A DNA stretch of 64,000 nucleotides from Micromonospora sediminimaris (GTDB lineage Bacteria > Actinomycetota > Actinomycetes > Mycobacteriales > Micromonosporaceae), in assembly GCA_900112325.1 (NCBI GenBank), contig FOLJ01000016.1:124001-188000 (forward strand), in the 5' to 3' direction. The position numbers and the translations under genes were made by a program. Shown here one piece after another: positions 51,518-60,455 of the stretch. The first letter of the stretch is position 1. Each line of letters opens with the position of its first letter. The notes below the pieces were generated by a model. That model was given only the letters and a program-made list of their open reading frames with translations. It was not told where the DNA came from and did no database searches.

Positions 51518-52512
51518 AGCGCACTTCCGACCCGCGCGACGGATTCGCCGGTGGCCGGCAGGCCCGTCAGACGCGACACGATCTCCGCGGCCGGCTCCAC
51601 CGCCGTCACCCACCGGGCGCCGGTACCCGCATAGCGGGCCATCTCGGCGATCCCGCCCTGCGTCTCGACGGTCGGCACGGCGGCGGACCCGCGCGGCACC
51701 GGCAACCGCCGGCCGGTAACCGTGGTCCAGGCGACGAAGCGGCCGGCCGGCGGTTGCGCCGCCTGCGTGACGGCCGAACGCAGCACCCGGTGCCGACGAC
51801 CCGGCCAGCCGATCGCGAACCGGTCGGTGACGGTGGTGGCGTCCTCGCCGGCCGCCACGATGGCGGCCTGGTAGTCCGGATGCGCGGCCGCCTCCGCCGC
51901 GACCACGAACGCCGTGCCGCACAGGCAGCCACCCGCGCCGGCCCGCAGGTGCTCCGCGACCTGGTCGGCGCGCTGGATACCACCGGCGGCCAGCACCGGC
52001 ACCGACACGCCGCGGTCCAGCACCTCGGCAAGCAGATCGGCCACCGGCCGGTCCCCCAGATGGTGTCCGCCGGCCTCGACGCCCTGCACGGCGAGCACGT
52101 CGGCGCCGTCCGCCGCCGCCCGCTGAGCGTCGGCGGCCGACCCGACCTGGACCAGAACGGTGTGCCCCGCGTCGTGCGCCCGGGGTACCAGCCACGACGG
52201 CGGCAGGCCGTACACGTTGATCACCAGTCTTCGGTCGGCGGCGTCCAGCACCGCGGCGACCTGCGCGGGCAGCGTCGCCCCGGCAACCTCCGGGATGACG
52301 TTGACGCCGAAGGTGGCCGCGGTGTTCTCCGCCGTGCGGCGGACCAACTCGGCGGCGGTCGACGCGTCGACGCGGTACAGCGCCACCGTCCCCAACGCGC
52401 CGGCTTCGGCCACCGCCGCGGCCAGGGCGGGGCCGGCCACCCCGCCCATGCCGGCCTGCACCAGGGGCAGCCGGACGCCGAGCACACCGGCGGTGACCGG
52501 GACGTCAGCCAC
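51514..52512 (-). CDS. nitronate monooxygenase family (2-nitropropane dioxygenase-like)
   Basis: A 332-residue FMN TIM-barrel protein. PLVQAGMGGVAGPALAAAV at the start, VQGVEAGGHHLGD (about 135-147) and VLAAGGIQRADQVAEHL are family hallmarks. Members oxidise alkyl nitronates, or in related lines reduce enoyl chains. Beside an AurF-like N-oxygenase a nitro or nitronate intermediate is a natural guess (inference). GTG 52512 overlaps the ligase gene by eight bases. Confidence 0.82.
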   Translation of the reverse strand: MADVPVTAGVLGVRLPLVQAGMGGVAGPALAAAVAEAGALGTVALYRVDASTAAELVRRTAENTAATFGVNVIPEVAGATLPAQVAAVLDAADRRLVINVYGLPPSWLVPRAHDAGHTVLVQVGSAADAQRAAADGADVLAVQGVEAGGHHLGDRPVADLLAEVLDRGVSVPVLAAGGIQRADQVAEHLRAGAGGCLCGTAFVVAAEAAAHPDYQAAIVAAGEDATTVTDRFAIGWPGRRHRVLRSAVTQAAQPPAGRFVAWTTVTGRRLPVPRGSAAVPTVETQGGIAEMARYAGTGARWVTAVEPAAEIVSRLTGLPATGESVARVGSAL

Positions 52513-53362
52513 TGGCCCGCTCCGCGACCGCCAGCGCAGCGCGCACCGACCCGTGCGCGCACACCATCGCGTGAATCCAGCGTTCGACACCGAACGCGGT
52601 GCACGAGCTGTACGCGTTGTCGGCACCGAGCCGGATGTCGAGCCGCTCACCGAAGAAGTTGCGATGCCGGTTCACCGAGGCGATGGCGGTGCCGTCCACG
52701 GTGACGAACTCGTGCTTGACCGGGTCCAGCATGGCCAGCCGGGCCCGGGAACCGGTGCGGTCGTAGAACGGATCGTTGGCCGCCTCCACCGTCACCGGCA
52801 CGCCGAGCCGGTTGGCGAGGTCGAGGATCATCTCGCGGGAGACGTTCAGGTGCCCGGCGGCACCGTCCTGGTCCCCCACGAACAGGATCTCCCGCATGTG
52901 GAAGCCCCAGAGCCGGCGCAGGCCCTCGAACCGCTCCTCGTTGCGGAAACATCGGCCGGTCGCGGACAGCCGTACGGGCGTGTCGAGGCGGACGCCCGTC
53001 ATGGCGGTGAGCAACCCGTAGCAGGTCGCGGAGGGCAGGAGGTAGCCGGTCGGCACGGTGTCCAGCGCGGTGGGGTCGGCGCCGGCGGCGGCCTCGGCGG
53101 TCGCCTCGGGTGTCAGGCGGGCGGCCAGCACGCCCAGGTGCGGAAAGTTACGGAAGTAGTCGAGTCGGACGAGGTCCGCCGCCGGCAGCAGCGGCGGCCC
53201 GACCACGGGCGCCGCGCCGAACCGCTCCGCGACCCCGACGAAGAGCCCGTCGAGAAGGTGAAAGAGGCGAGCCTGGTCGGGGTCGAGCACGATCAGCCCG
53301 GGGCCCGGGTCGCGCAGCGCCGGCACGGCGCCGAGATGAGCTTCGGTCGGGCCCGCGGTCAT
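52505..53362 (-). CDS. amino acid:[carrier protein] ligase (SerRS-like)
   Basis: A 285-residue class II aminoacyl-tRNA-synthetase-like catalytic domain with no tRNA-binding arm, matching the amino acid:carrier-protein ligases first found in Bradyrhizobium and relatives. Motif 2 is GRCFRNEERFEGLRRLWGF (137-153 region). Candidate zinc ligands of this archaeal-SerRS-like group are C114 (SATCYG), E158 and C255 (YSSCTAF). Known members adenylate Gly or Ala and put it on a dedicated small carrier protein, not on tRNA; the ACP at 50743-50970 is the obvious partner. ATG 53362 overlaps the N-oxygenase stop. Confidence 0.85.
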   Translation of the reverse strand: MTAGPTEAHLGAVPALRDPGPGLIVLDPDQARLFHLLDGLFVGVAERFGAAPVVGPPLLPAADLVRLDYFRNFPHLGVLAARLTPEATAEAAAGADPTALDTVPTGYLLPSATCYGLLTAMTGVRLDTPVRLSATGRCFRNEERFEGLRRLWGFHMREILFVGDQDGAAGHLNVSREMILDLANRLGVPVTVEAANDPFYDRTGSRARLAMLDPVKHEFVTVDGTAIASVNRHRNFFGERLDIRLGADNAYSSCTAFGVERWIHAMVCAHGSVRAALAVAERASG

Positions 53363-54234
53363 GCCAGCACCCCGATCCGTCGGTAGAAGCTGTACGCGCG
53401 CCCGGCGAAGGCGTCGTGCACCGCTCGGCGTCCCGGGTCGGCCAACAGCCGCTGCCGGAACGCGGCGGGCCGGTCGATCCCCGCGTCCCGGTAGGCGTCC
53501 ACGCTGTACATCTGGTGCAGAGAGGATTCGATGTACCGGGCCACGTACCGGCGGGCCTGCTCCACCTCGGCCGGCTCGCACGTGGCCCGCAACCGGTCGA
53601 ACAGCACCCGGACGAGGTGGCAGCCGAACGCGATGTGCCGTGACTCGTCCTGGTGGTGCACCCGGTTGATGGCCCGGATCGTCTCCGGCAGAGTGGCGTC
53701 GGCCGCCATCCGGCTGTTGAAGTAGTCGACGATGATCTCGAAAATGAGGATCCGGCTGAAGACGATGAAGTGGTCGACGACCGGGCTGGCCGGCTCCCGG
53801 GGAAACGCCATCGTCCGGTCCGGATAGATCTTCCCGCCGTAGCGCAGGCAGAACTCGGCGAAGAACCACATGTGCTCGTTCTCCTCACCGAGGAAGTGAT
53901 GGAAGAACGGGGTGGGGATCTCGAATCCGGGCGTGTGTATCCGCGCCACGACCTCGGTCATCAGGTCCCGGATCCCGTGCACGTTGAGGCTGTAGAAGTG
54001 GATGCTCTCCCACTTGGACAGCGCCAGTCGCTGCGCCGACGACAGTTCGGCGGCCGCCTCGGTGCCGTGCACGGTCATCAGGTCGGCACTCATCCACGGA
54101 ATGCTCTCGTCGATGTGATCCGGCCACTCGAACGTCTGGTAGGGGTTGTAGTAGTTCTCCTCGGCGGTGTGGGTGAGGCGGTCCACCGCGGTCCGCATCT
54201 CGTCGTCCCAGGTCAGTTCGGTCACAGCGGTCAT
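53359..54234 (-). CDS. AurF-like diiron N-oxygenase
   Basis: A 291-residue helical diiron protein. All seven iron ligands expected for the AurF family can be placed: E76, E118-x-x-H121, E166, H193, E197-x-x-H200. AurF oxidises an aryl amine to nitro; relatives oxidise amines or hydroxylate carrier-bound substrates. With an aminoacyl-ACP ligase upstream in logic and a nitronate monooxygenase two genes downstream, the substrate may be an aminoacyl-S-ACP. ATG 54234 overlaps the condensation gene's stop. Confidence 0.85.
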   Translation of the reverse strand: MTAVTELTWDDEMRTAVDRLTHTAEENYYNPYQTFEWPDHIDESIPWMSADLMTVHGTEAAAELSSAQRLALSKWESIHFYSLNVHGIRDLMTEVVARIHTPGFEIPTPFFHHFLGEENEHMWFFAEFCLRYGGKIYPDRTMAFPREPASPVVDHFIVFSRILIFEIIVDYFNSRMAADATLPETIRAINRVHHQDESRHIAFGCHLVRVLFDRLRATCEPAEVEQARRYVARYIESSLHQMYSVDAYRDAGIDRPAAFRQRLLADPGRRAVHDAFAGRAYSFYRRIGVLA

Positions 54235-55718
54235 ACGGCGCCTCCGGGGGTAGAAGACCTCTGCACGATCTCGGGCGTGTCCTGCGATGCTCCGGCGGGC
54301 GCGTCGAGGTGTACCCAGTCCGGACCGCTGCGGGTCCAGTCGGGTCCGCGCCGAACCACGGCGAGCCCGGCGACCGCGGCGAGGTCGGAGATCCGCAGAT
54401 CGTCGGCCTCCACGGCGGTGACCAGGATCTCCTCGACCGCGCGCAGCAGGGCGAACGCCGTCTCGCGAGCCAGGTAGGCGGTGTCCGCGAGCAGGTACAG
54501 CTGGCCGGTGTCGGGGGCCGCGCCGGTGGCGAAGAACGCCTTGGCGTCCACCTTGGCGTGCGAGCCCACCACAAAGGTGCGGGTCCGTGAGCTGAGGCCG
54601 CGTAGGCCGTCGGGCGCGGCCGGCAGCCGGGGCCAGACGCCGGAGGCTCGGATGTCGTTGAAGTACGCGGACAGGTCCATCGGAGCGCCCCGCACGAGGC
54701 CGGCCTGTTCCCGCAACTGGCGAACGGCCGCCGGATCGTAATGCCCGTACCGGTACGCCGCCATCGCCTGCATGTGGCCCCGCCGCACCGTCTCGGCGAA
54801 GGAGCCCGCGTCCAGATCCAGCAGCAGCAGGCCGTCCTGGGCCGCCGGGCCGACCATGGTGCGGAACCGCCGGTCGTGCCGGTTGGCGACGATGAGCTGA
54901 AGCGCGACGCGGTCGTGCCCGGTGTGCACCCCGAGCAGGACGCCACAGGCCACGGTCAGCACGCTGGCGGTGCTCACTCCCCACCGGTGCGCGAGCTCCG
55001 TGGCGGCCACCGCCAGGGCCGGCGACTCCATGCCGACCCGCACGAACCGTAGCGTCTCCGGTTCCCGTGGCGGGAAGTCGAACAGTGTCCGTGGCGCCTG
55101 CGCCAGCGTCCGGGCCCAGTACTCCACCGACTCGGCACCCCGACCGGCGCCGGCGCCGTCGCGTTCGAACGCCACCCGGTCCAGCGGCTGCGTCGGCACG
55201 TCACCCGGGTCCGCGCCGGCGACCAGGGCGGCCCAGTCGTCGGTGAGCACCCGGATCGACCAGGCGTCCACGGCCAGGTGCGACAGGGCCAGCGCCAGCT
55301 GGGTGGCCACACCGTCGCGGCGCACCACCGCGCAGCGGAACGGCAGCTCCTCGGCGTACCGGAAGGCGCGTGCCGCGAGGTCGGCGGCGACCCGCTGCGC
55401 CACCTGCGCGTCGTCGTCCCCGGCCTCGTGCACGTCGACGCAGAGCTCGCCGGCCGCCACAACGGTCTGTCGGGCACCGTCCGGAGTGTCCGCGATCGTG
55501 GTGCGCAGCGCCTCGTGCCGCTCCACCAGCCGGCGCAACGCGGCACCGACCCGGTCCAGGTCGGGGCCGCCGACGATCGGCAGCACGTACGGGATGTTGA
55601 AGTACGGGTCGTCCTCGTCGAGCCAGCGTACGGTCCGCCAGATCGACTCCTGCCCCCAGCTCAGCGCCGCCTCGGCGGTACGGGTGCCGGCGAACGGCAC
55701 GGTCATCGACGCCGTCAC
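54231..55718 (-). CDS. stand-alone condensation-like protein, shorter copy
   Basis: A 495-residue condensation-superfamily protein with LSHLAVDAWS (H147, D151). As in the 606-residue copy, the first His of HHxxxDG is Ser. Both start with a W-GQ-x-(A/S)IW block, share DPYFN-x-x-x-VLP, and both end their common part with an RGPDW-x-R-x-GP-x-x-WV-x-L segment, so they are paralogues. GTG 55718 overlaps the ABC gene stop. Probable amide- or ester-bond former. Confidence 0.82.
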   Translation of the reverse strand: MTASMTVPFAGTRTAEAALSWGQESIWRTVRWLDEDDPYFNIPYVLPIVGGPDLDRVGAALRRLVERHEALRTTIADTPDGARQTVVAAGELCVDVHEAGDDDAQVAQRVAADLAARAFRYAEELPFRCAVVRRDGVATQLALALSHLAVDAWSIRVLTDDWAALVAGADPGDVPTQPLDRVAFERDGAGAGRGAESVEYWARTLAQAPRTLFDFPPREPETLRFVRVGMESPALAVAATELAHRWGVSTASVLTVACGVLLGVHTGHDRVALQLIVANRHDRRFRTMVGPAAQDGLLLLDLDAGSFAETVRRGHMQAMAAYRYGHYDPAAVRQLREQAGLVRGAPMDLSAYFNDIRASGVWPRLPAAPDGLRGLSSRTRTFVVGSHAKVDAKAFFATGAAPDTGQLYLLADTAYLARETAFALLRAVEEILVTAVEADDLRISDLAAVAGLAVVRRGPDWTRSGPDWVHLDAPAGASQDTPEIVQRSSTPGGAV

Positions 55719-57505
55719 GTGGACACCCGCGCCTGCATGCCGAACAGCTCCGCGTACAGACCGCCGCGCGCCATCAGCTCGGCGTGGCTGCCACTCTCGG
55801 CCACCCGGCCACCGTCCAGCACGACGATCAGGTCCGCCATGCGTACGGTGGAGAACCGGTGCGACACGAAGAGCGTGACGCCACCGTTGACGGCGCCCAC
55901 CCGCCCGGCGGAGTCCCGGTACCGTTCGAAGATGGCGTGTTCGGCGGCCGCGTCCAGGGCCGCCGCCGGTTCGTCGAGCACCAGCAACAGCGGTCGGTCG
56001 CGCATCATCGTCCGAGCCAGCCCGAGCCGTTGCCACTGACCGCCGGAAAGCTCCGCGCCGTCGCCGTACCCCTTTCCGAGCAGCCCGTCCAGACCACCCG
56101 GCACCGCGGCCACCGCGCCGCCGGCCTCGGCCCGGTCGACGGCGTCGGCGACCGCGTCGCGGTCCTCGACGCGCGCCACGTCACCGAGCCCGACACTCTC
56201 CCGCACCAGCAGTTCGAAGCGCGCGAAGTCCTGGAACAGCGGGGCCACCCGCTTGCGCCACTCGTCGTCCGGCACGTCAGCCAGGTCGCCGTGGTCCAGC
56301 AGGATCCGCCCGGACACCGGCTGGTACAGCCCGCAGAGGAGCTTGACCAGCGTGCTCTTGCCGGCGCCGTTCTCACCGACGATGGCAACCGAACCCCCGG
56401 CCGGCAACCGCAGGTTGATGTCGCGGAGCACGAGACGGTCGGTTCCCGGGTAGTGGAAACTGACGTTCTCCAGCACGATGCCGTCGTTCAGACGCTCCGG
56501 CACCACGCCGGACGACTCGGTGCCCACGGTGGCCGCCGCGCCGGTCGACCGGCGCAGCCGGGTCAGCCGGGCCACGGTCCGGCCGACCCCCTGCAACAGC
56601 GCGAGCAGGTTGAGAGCGCTGGCCACCTGCACCGCCACCTGCACCGCCAGGGTGATCACCAGGACCACGTCGCCCACGTCGGCGCGCCCGTCGCGTACCT
56701 GAGAGATGATCAGCACCACCGCGCCGCCGTACGCCAGCGCGAACACCGACTGGCCGGCGGAGCGCAGCGTCGCCGCCCGGCGGTGCGCCCGCCACAACAG
56801 TCGGGTCGACGCCGACCAGGCCCGTTCGTGCCGGCGCAGCAGTTCCTGCTCGCCGTGGAACAGGCGGATCTCCTTGATCGCGGCCGGAGTGGTGGCCAGT
56901 TCCAGCAGGTGCCGTGCCTGCCGGGTGGTTTCGGCGGCGTTCTCCTTGGCCGCGTCGATGGTCGCCTGGGCCCGCTTACCGATGAACACCGGCGCAAGAG
57001 CCGCGACGGGCAGCAGGAGCAGCCACGGATTCAGCATCGCCAGCACGACGGTCGTGACGAGAACCTGGAGCAGCAGGCCGCCGAGTTGCAGCACCGCCTC
57101 CAGCGCGACCCGGGTGCGGACCAGTTCCTCCTGCACCATCGTCACGCCGTCGGCGAACTCCGGGTCGTCCACCCGTTCCAGCCCGTGGCCCGCGTTGACG
57201 TGGCGCAACAGTTCCTCGTTGAGGGCCACCTCGGCCAGTTCGCCAACCTCGAAGTACGACAGGTGCGCGAAGTGGCCCAACATCAGCTCGAAGGTGAGCA
57301 GCACCGCGACGACGAGCGCGGCGATGGTGGCCGCCGAGACGTCGCCGCTCAGCGCGGCGTTTGTGAGATCCCGCAGGCCCAGCGCGATGAACGGGGTCGC
57401 GGCGTAACCCAGGAGCATCAACACGCCCGACCGGATGAGCCGGCCACGGTCCAGGCGGGCCGCCAGGCCCAGCATGAAACGGGCGGTACGCAACAGCCCT
57501 ATCAT
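55715..57505 (-). CDS. ABC exporter half-transporter B
   Basis: A 596-residue fused permease-ATPase. Six hydrophobic helices lie in 1-310, followed by Walker A GENGAGKST, signature ELSGGQWQR, Walker B LLLVLDEPAAALD and H-loop SHR. The ATPase domain has both halves intact. ATG 57505 overlaps the next ABC gene's stop, so the two proteins are probably made in equal amounts and form a heterodimer exporting the product. Confidence 0.88.
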   Translation of the reverse strand: MIGLLRTARFMLGLAARLDRGRLIRSGVLMLLGYAATPFIALGLRDLTNAALSGDVSAATIAALVVAVLLTFELMLGHFAHLSYFEVGELAEVALNEELLRHVNAGHGLERVDDPEFADGVTMVQEELVRTRVALEAVLQLGGLLLQVLVTTVVLAMLNPWLLLLPVAALAPVFIGKRAQATIDAAKENAAETTRQARHLLELATTPAAIKEIRLFHGEQELLRRHERAWSASTRLLWRAHRRAATLRSAGQSVFALAYGGAVVLIISQVRDGRADVGDVVLVITLAVQVAVQVASALNLLALLQGVGRTVARLTRLRRSTGAAATVGTESSGVVPERLNDGIVLENVSFHYPGTDRLVLRDINLRLPAGGSVAIVGENGAGKSTLVKLLCGLYQPVSGRILLDHGDLADVPDDEWRKRVAPLFQDFARFELLVRESVGLGDVARVEDRDAVADAVDRAEAGGAVAAVPGGLDGLLGKGYGDGAELSGGQWQRLGLARTMMRDRPLLLVLDEPAAALDAAAEHAIFERYRDSAGRVGAVNGGVTLFVSHRFSTVRMADLIVVLDGGRVAESGSHAELMARGGLYAELFGMQARVST

Positions 57506-59409
57506 GCGGTCACCTCCACGAGCGGCTCGTCGTCGCCGGAGAAGCGCCGCGCCTGGAGACGGAACAGCTCGGCGTACTGGCCGCCGGCCGCCATCAGCTC
57601 GTCGTGGCTGCCCTGCTCGGTGACCCGTCCGCCGTCCAGGACGATGATCTGGTCGGCGCGTCGTACGGTCGAGAACCGGTGCGAGATGATCACTGTGGTG
57701 AGTCCGCGGGTCAGTTCGAGGAACCGGTCGTAGAACTCGACCTCCGCGCGGACGTCGAGTTGGGCGGTGGGTTCGTCGAGCACCAGGACGGACGCGCCGT
57801 GCCGCACCGCGAACAGCGCCCGGGCGAGGGCGATCCGTTGCCACTGGCCACCGGAGAGGTCGGTGCCGCCCGCGTACTGCCGGGACAGGATCGTGTCCAG
57901 TCCGTGCGGCAGAGCGTCGATCACGTCCTCGGCGCCCGCCCGGCGGGCGGCGGCCAGCAGACCTTCCCGATCGTCGAGGTGGTCCGCCGCGCCCAGGCCG
58001 ATGTTCGCCGCCGCGTCCAGCTCGTAGTGCACGTAGTCCTGGAAGATGACGGCGAGCCGTTGTTGCCAGTCCCGCGGTGAGTACTGGCGCAGGTCGACGC
58101 CGCCGACCGAGATCGCCCCGCCGGTCGGGTCGTAGAGCCGGGCCAGCAGCTTGACCAACGTCGTCTTGCCGGCACCGTTGAGCCCGACGATGGCGGTGCT
58201 CCGCCCCGCCGGCAGGGTGCAGGAGACTCCGTCGAGCACCGGGCTGCCGGCCTCGCCGTAGCGGAACGCCACGTCGTCGAAGCGGATCGGGCCGATCGTA
58301 CCGGCCGGCACCGGCAGGTCACCGGCGACGCCGGCCCGGCCTTCGGCGGCGGTCCGCTCGAACGTGGTCAGCGCCTGGTACGCCTGCATGCCGTACTGGG
58401 TCTGCACGTCCGACTCCGGGAAGAACACCCCGAACCGGATCGGGATCAGCACCCCCTGGATGGCGATACCCAGCTGCGTGAGCGTCAGCGTGCCGCTGCC
58501 GGCGGCACCGGCCAGCCAGTACAGCACCGTCGCGCCGCCGACCAGCGCGACGGCGGCGTACGCGAGGAACGGGCGCAGCAGGATCCGCCGCCGGCCGACC
58601 CACAGCGGATCCAGGTAGGAACGTGAGTCGTCCCGATGCCGGCGCTGGTACCACTCCAGCAGCCCGAACATCCGCATCTCCTTGGCCACCTTCGTGCTGG
58701 TGCCGAAGGAGCGCAGATACATCACCCGCTGCCGGCTCGACAGCAGACTGACCCAGAGCGCGCCGAAGCGGCCGAGGGAACCACGCTGGCCGTACCGGAC
58801 GATCAACGCGGTCGCCCCGATCAGCAGCGCAGCGGGTACCGAGAGCACGAACCCGACCAGGATGACCGCACCGGCGAGCTGGCTGTACCGCGCGATCAAC
58901 GCCAGCGCGCCCGCGACCGCGTCACCCGGCGTGGGCAGCACCCGGTCGTAGCCGCCCCGCGCCTCACCGAGCAGCCCGCTGATGTCGGGGCGCTCCAGCA
59001 CCGCGATCGGGGCTTCGGCAAGGGCCGCGCGGCCCAGCCGCCCGGCGCAGAAGCCGTCCACCCGCCGGATCACCACCTCGCCCAGAGCCGACTGGAACGG
59101 CACCAGCATCTGCTGGAAGACGAAGGCGGCCACCGCGATCGTCAGGCTGAGCACGACGGTGCGCCAGGCGTCCGGAGCCCCACCGGCGACTGCCGGCAGG
59201 TCACCGAGCACCTGGCCGGTCCAGATGATGAAGGCCATCGGCAGCACGCCGATCGCCAGGTTGAGCAGGACCGCGGCGATGATCACTGAGGCGCCGGCCC
59301 GGGGTAGCAGCCGGAAGATGGCCGACCAGCGTTCCCGGGTCGGCCGCGTCCAACCGCGTACGCGTTCGGTCAGGGTGGGCGACACGGCCGCCACCTTTCT
59401 CTCGGTCAT
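57502..59409 (-). CDS. ABC exporter half-transporter A
   Basis: A 635-residue fused permease-ATPase with Walker A GLNGAGKTT, signature DLSGGQWQR, Walker B SVLVLDEPTAQLD and SHR. The membrane part runs from about 50 to 350. Partner of the preceding half-transporter. Self-resistance or export of the metabolite is the likely role. ATG 59409 overlaps the methyltransferase stop. Confidence 0.88.
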   Translation of the reverse strand: MTERKVAAVSPTLTERVRGWTRPTRERWSAIFRLLPRAGASVIIAAVLLNLAIGVLPMAFIIWTGQVLGDLPAVAGGAPDAWRTVVLSLTIAVAAFVFQQMLVPFQSALGEVVIRRVDGFCAGRLGRAALAEAPIAVLERPDISGLLGEARGGYDRVLPTPGDAVAGALALIARYSQLAGAVILVGFVLSVPAALLIGATALIVRYGQRGSLGRFGALWVSLLSSRQRVMYLRSFGTSTKVAKEMRMFGLLEWYQRRHRDDSRSYLDPLWVGRRRILLRPFLAYAAVALVGGATVLYWLAGAAGSGTLTLTQLGIAIQGVLIPIRFGVFFPESDVQTQYGMQAYQALTTFERTAAEGRAGVAGDLPVPAGTIGPIRFDDVAFRYGEAGSPVLDGVSCTLPAGRSTAIVGLNGAGKTTLVKLLARLYDPTGGAISVGGVDLRQYSPRDWQQRLAVIFQDYVHYELDAAANIGLGAADHLDDREGLLAAARRAGAEDVIDALPHGLDTILSRQYAGGTDLSGGQWQRIALARALFAVRHGASVLVLDEPTAQLDVRAEVEFYDRFLELTRGLTTVIISHRFSTVRRADQIIVLDGGRVTEQGSHDELMAAGGQYAELFRLQARRFSGDDEPLVEVTA

Positions 59410-60455
59410 CGGCGGGCCCGCCGACCGATGACGGCGGTGCGGTCGGCTGCGGTCGGCCGACACTCCACGTAGTCGAAGCCGGCCTCGGCGAACATGCCGC
59501 GCAGCTCCGCCACGGACCAGCACTTGCCGGGGGTCGAGTGCATGAGCAGCACCGAGTACTCCGCCACCGGCAACGGGCCTGATCGTTCATCGTCGATATG
59601 GGTGTCGTGCACCACGAGCCAGCCGCCGGGCGGCAGGGCGGCGGCTGAGTTCGCCAGCAGCCGGCGGACCTCGCCGGCTCCCCAGTCGTGCAGCACGTGC
59701 GAGTACAGGTGGGCGTCGTACTCACCGGGCAGGCCGGCGAACATGTCGCCGGCCACGACACCGACCCGGTCCGCGTGGCCGCGCGTGGCCAGCAGGGTGC
59801 GGGCGACGTCGTCCACCGGCGGCCGTTCGAAGACATCGACCCGCAGATCAGGCAGTCGCTCCACCAGCGCGGAGCCGTAGATTCCGGAGCCACCGCCCAC
59901 ATCCAGGACCGCGCGTGCGGGCAGGTCCGCGATCGCTTCGGCCAGGGCCGGGCCCAGGTACGCGCCCCGCGCGTCCATCGCGGCGGTGATCGAAGCGGCG
60001 AACTCCGGCGACGCCAGCCGATCCGACCACACCTCTTGGCCACCGGCGCCGGCCCACGCCGCAGGGCGTCCGGAACGAAGGACCGCGAGCAGATCCCGGC
60101 AGGTGGGCCGCTCCCGCAACGAGGCGTAGTAGGCCCGCAGGTCGTACGGCGAACCGGCGACCAGGTGGTCCCGGGCAACCCTGGTCGGCACGATCCGGTC
60201 GCCGACGCGGACCAGCAGCCCCCGCGCGACGAGGTAGGTGATCGTCACGTCGGCCGCCCGTGGGTCGAGGTGATGCGCCCCGCACACCTGCTCGATCCCG
60301 GCCGGGTCGTCGTGCTCGCGCTCGTACCTGTCGAGCCAGGTGAACAGGTCCAGCTCCGCGACGACCACGATGAGCAGGTCGGCGGCGTACACGCCGTCGC
60401 GGAGCCGGTACAGCTCGGTGGGATCGGTGACGACCGTCTCGTGGCGCACCGTCAC
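59406..60455 (-). CDS. O-methyltransferase, plant-type two-domain
   Basis: A 349-residue methyltransferase with an N-terminal winged-helix dimerisation part (LDLFTWLDR; YLVARGLLVRVGDRIVPT) and a C-terminal Rossmann domain (VLDVGGGSGIYG, VFERPPV, SHVLHDWGAGEVRRLL). The His in HDWG is the usual general base of O-methyltransferases. GTG 60455 overlaps the second methyltransferase's stop. A hydroxyl, or an N-oxygenated group, could be methylated; unknown. Confidence 0.85.
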   Translation of the reverse strand: MTVRHETVVTDPTELYRLRDGVYAADLLIVVVAELDLFTWLDRYEREHDDPAGIEQVCGAHHLDPRAADVTITYLVARGLLVRVGDRIVPTRVARDHLVAGSPYDLRAYYASLRERPTCRDLLAVLRSGRPAAWAGAGGQEVWSDRLASPEFAASITAAMDARGAYLGPALAEAIADLPARAVLDVGGGSGIYGSALVERLPDLRVDVFERPPVDDVARTLLATRGHADRVGVVAGDMFAGLPGEYDAHLYSHVLHDWGAGEVRRLLANSAAALPPGGWLVVHDTHIDDERSGPLPVAEYSVLLMHSTPGKCWSVAELRGMFAEAGFDYVECRPTAADRTAVIGRRARR

